A stretch of 32,285 bases of DNA from an uncultured Oscillospiraceae bacterium (GTDB lineage: Bacteria; Bacillota; Clostridia; Oscillospirales; Oscillospiraceae): NCBI GenBank assembly GCA_944386995.1, contig CALXDF010000104.1, positions 1 to 32,285 on the forward strand, in the 5' to 3' direction. Positions 31,247 through 32,285 of the stretch are shown piece by piece. The notes below the pieces were generated by a model. The model worked only from the letters and a program-made list of their open reading frames with translations, ran no database searches and was not told the DNA's origin. The position numbers and the translations under genes are program-made. Numbering within the stretch: the first letter of the stretch is position 1; every line of letters begins with the position of its first letter.

Positions 31247-32285
31247 ATGCCGGATACCATTGCACACCTGCTGGCCCAGGAGCTGGGCCAGAGCGAGACG
31301 CATGTCCAGAATGTCATCGACCTGCTGGACGGCGGGAATACCATCCCCTTTATTGCCCGCTACCGCAAGGAGCTCCACGGCTCCATGGACGACACCACCC
31401 TGCGCGCTCTGGAGGAGCGCCTGGGATATTTGCGCAACCTCCAGCAGCGCCGGGAGGAGGTGAAATCCTCCATCGAGAACCAGGGGAAGCTGACGGAAGA
31501 GCTTTCCGCCGCCATTGACGCAGCGGCAACCCTGGCGGAAGTGGAGGATCTGTACCGTCCCTATAAGCCCAAGCGCCGGACCCGGGCCACGATGGCCCGG
31601 GAGAAGGGCCTGGAACCGCTGGCGGCGGTGCTCTTTGCCCAGCAGCCGGATGGGCCCGCCCCGGAGGCCGCGGCGGCGGACTACGTCGACCCGGAAAAGG
31701 GAGTGGAGAGCGTGGAGGATGCTCTCCAGGGAGCCAGCGACATCATCGCCGAGCAGATCAGCGACGAAGCCGACATTCGCAAGAGTCTGCGCGTTCTGAT
31801 GCTCCGCCGGGCAGCCCTGCGCACCCAGACCGCTGGGGAGGAGGACAGCGTCTACCGCCTGTACTACGACTTTTCCCAGCCTCTCGCCCGGCTCCAGGGC
31901 CACCAGATCCTGGCGATCAACCGGGGCGAGCGGGAGGGCTTTTTGAAAGTGTCCGTGGAGATGGACCGGGAGGAGGCCCTGGTGGTGCTGCGCCGGGCGG
32001 TGCTGATGCCCGGCGCACCGGCCATGGCCTTTGTCCGCGCCGCGGCAGAGGACGCCTATGACCGGCTCCTGCAGCCCGCCATGGAGCGGGAGATCCGCAG
32101 CACACTTACCGACCAGGCCGACGAGGGGGCTATCGGTCAGTTCGCCCTGAACCTAAAACCCCTGCTCATGCAGCCGCCGGTGAAGGGCCATGTGACCATG
32201 GGCCTGGACCCGGGCTACCGCATGGGCTGCAAGGTGGCGGTGGTGGACGCAACCGGCAAGGTGCTGGATACCGCCGTGGTCTACC
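31247..32285 (+). CDS. tex: Transcription accessory protein Tex, 5' part (cut by window end)
   Basis: RNA-binding protein of the Tex/YqgF-S1 family. The first 346 codons are present: an N-terminal helical domain with NTIPFIARYRKEL (31-43), LEVEDLYRPYKPKRRTRAT-like segment near 95-113 (starting AEVEDL), a DIIAEQISD helix near 165, and the start of the YqgF/RNase-H-like domain at MGLDPGYRMG (318-327). The remaining domains, including S1, lie beyond the window. CAGGGAGGAAACC precedes the ATG. No promoter is visible in the 30 nt between the terminator and the start, so it may depend on read-through or a promoter overlapping the end of the preceding gene. Confidence 0.93.
   Translation, partial: MPDTIAHLLAQELGQSETHVQNVIDLLDGGNTIPFIARYRKELHGSMDDTTLRALEERLGYLRNLQQRREEVKSSIENQGKLTEELSAAIDAAATLAEVEDLYRPYKPKRRTRATMAREKGLEPLAAVLFAQQPDGPAPEAAAADYVDPEKGVESVEDALQGASDIIAEQISDEADIRKSLRVLMLRRAALRTQTAGEEDSVYRLYYDFSQPLARLQGHQILAINRGEREGFLKVSVEMDREEALVVLRRAVLMPGAPAMAFVRAAAEDAYDRLLQPAMEREIRSTLTDQADEGAIGQFALNLKPLLMQPPVKGHVTMGLDPGYRMGCKVAVVDATGKVLDTAVVY

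Noticed and set aside
1..32285. Mobile elements, CRISPR arrays, tRNA or rRNA genes, phage or defence islands
   Set aside because: None found on reading both strands: no transposase or integrase, no regularly spaced direct repeats, and no tRNA-like sequence noticed by eye. A tRNAscan/Infernal run would be needed to exclude small RNAs fully.

Overview
The window looks like chromosome of a fairly GC-rich, low-mobility member of the Clostridia. My best guess is the Oscillospirales (Flavonifractor/Oscillibacter-like). This rests on GC-rich coding with AT-rich promoter gaps, short-form HisG plus HisZ, an EF-G-like paralogue, a DUF1846 protein, and typical Gram-positive Shine-Dalgarno and sigma-A signals. 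It is an inference from gene content, not a taxonomic result. I saw no tRNA, rRNA, CRISPR array, insertion sequence, integrase or phage gene.

Layout. Positions 38-8438 (minus strand) hold a complete, tightly packed histidine operon, hisZ-G-D-C-B-H-A-F-IE-J. A good promoter lies just ahead of hisZ and a strong terminator follows hisJ. Next is a CYTH-domain protein (minus). Divergent from it is a plus-strand pair: a class V aminotransferase/cysteine desulfurase and a cytidine-deaminase-like protein that has lost its catalytic glutamate. Release factor 3 (prfC) follows, behind a long leader that contains a short upstream ORF. Convergent to prfC is a minus-strand pair, a CmpB-type membrane protein and an HD-domain protein.

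Positions 14424-16975 (plus) hold an overlapping three-gene membrane-lipid cassette: a CrtO-like acyltransferase, an MGDG-synthase-type glycosyltransferase and a PAP2 phosphatase. Together they could make an acylated glycolipid from phosphatidic acid. On the minus strand come cardiolipin synthase with a GNAT acetyltransferase, and ftsH. Divergent from ftsH (plus) are an iron-type alcohol dehydrogenase, rlmB, and a 746-residue membrane protein that I read as a degenerate P-type ATPase. After a terminator come an unusual EF-G paralogue with altered G3/G4 motifs, an acyltransferase-3 membrane protein, a DUF1846 protein, and the start of tex, which is cut by the window end.

Themes: amino-acid biosynthesis (his), translation and ribosome upkeep (prfC, rlmB, EF-G-like, tex), and envelope lipids (lipid cassette, cls, acyltransferase-3, ftsH). 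The points most worth a second look are the pseudo-P-type ATPase, the acyl-glycolipid cassette with a hairpin between its Shine-Dalgarno and start codon, the deaminase-like protein with Lys for Glu, and the prfC leader.
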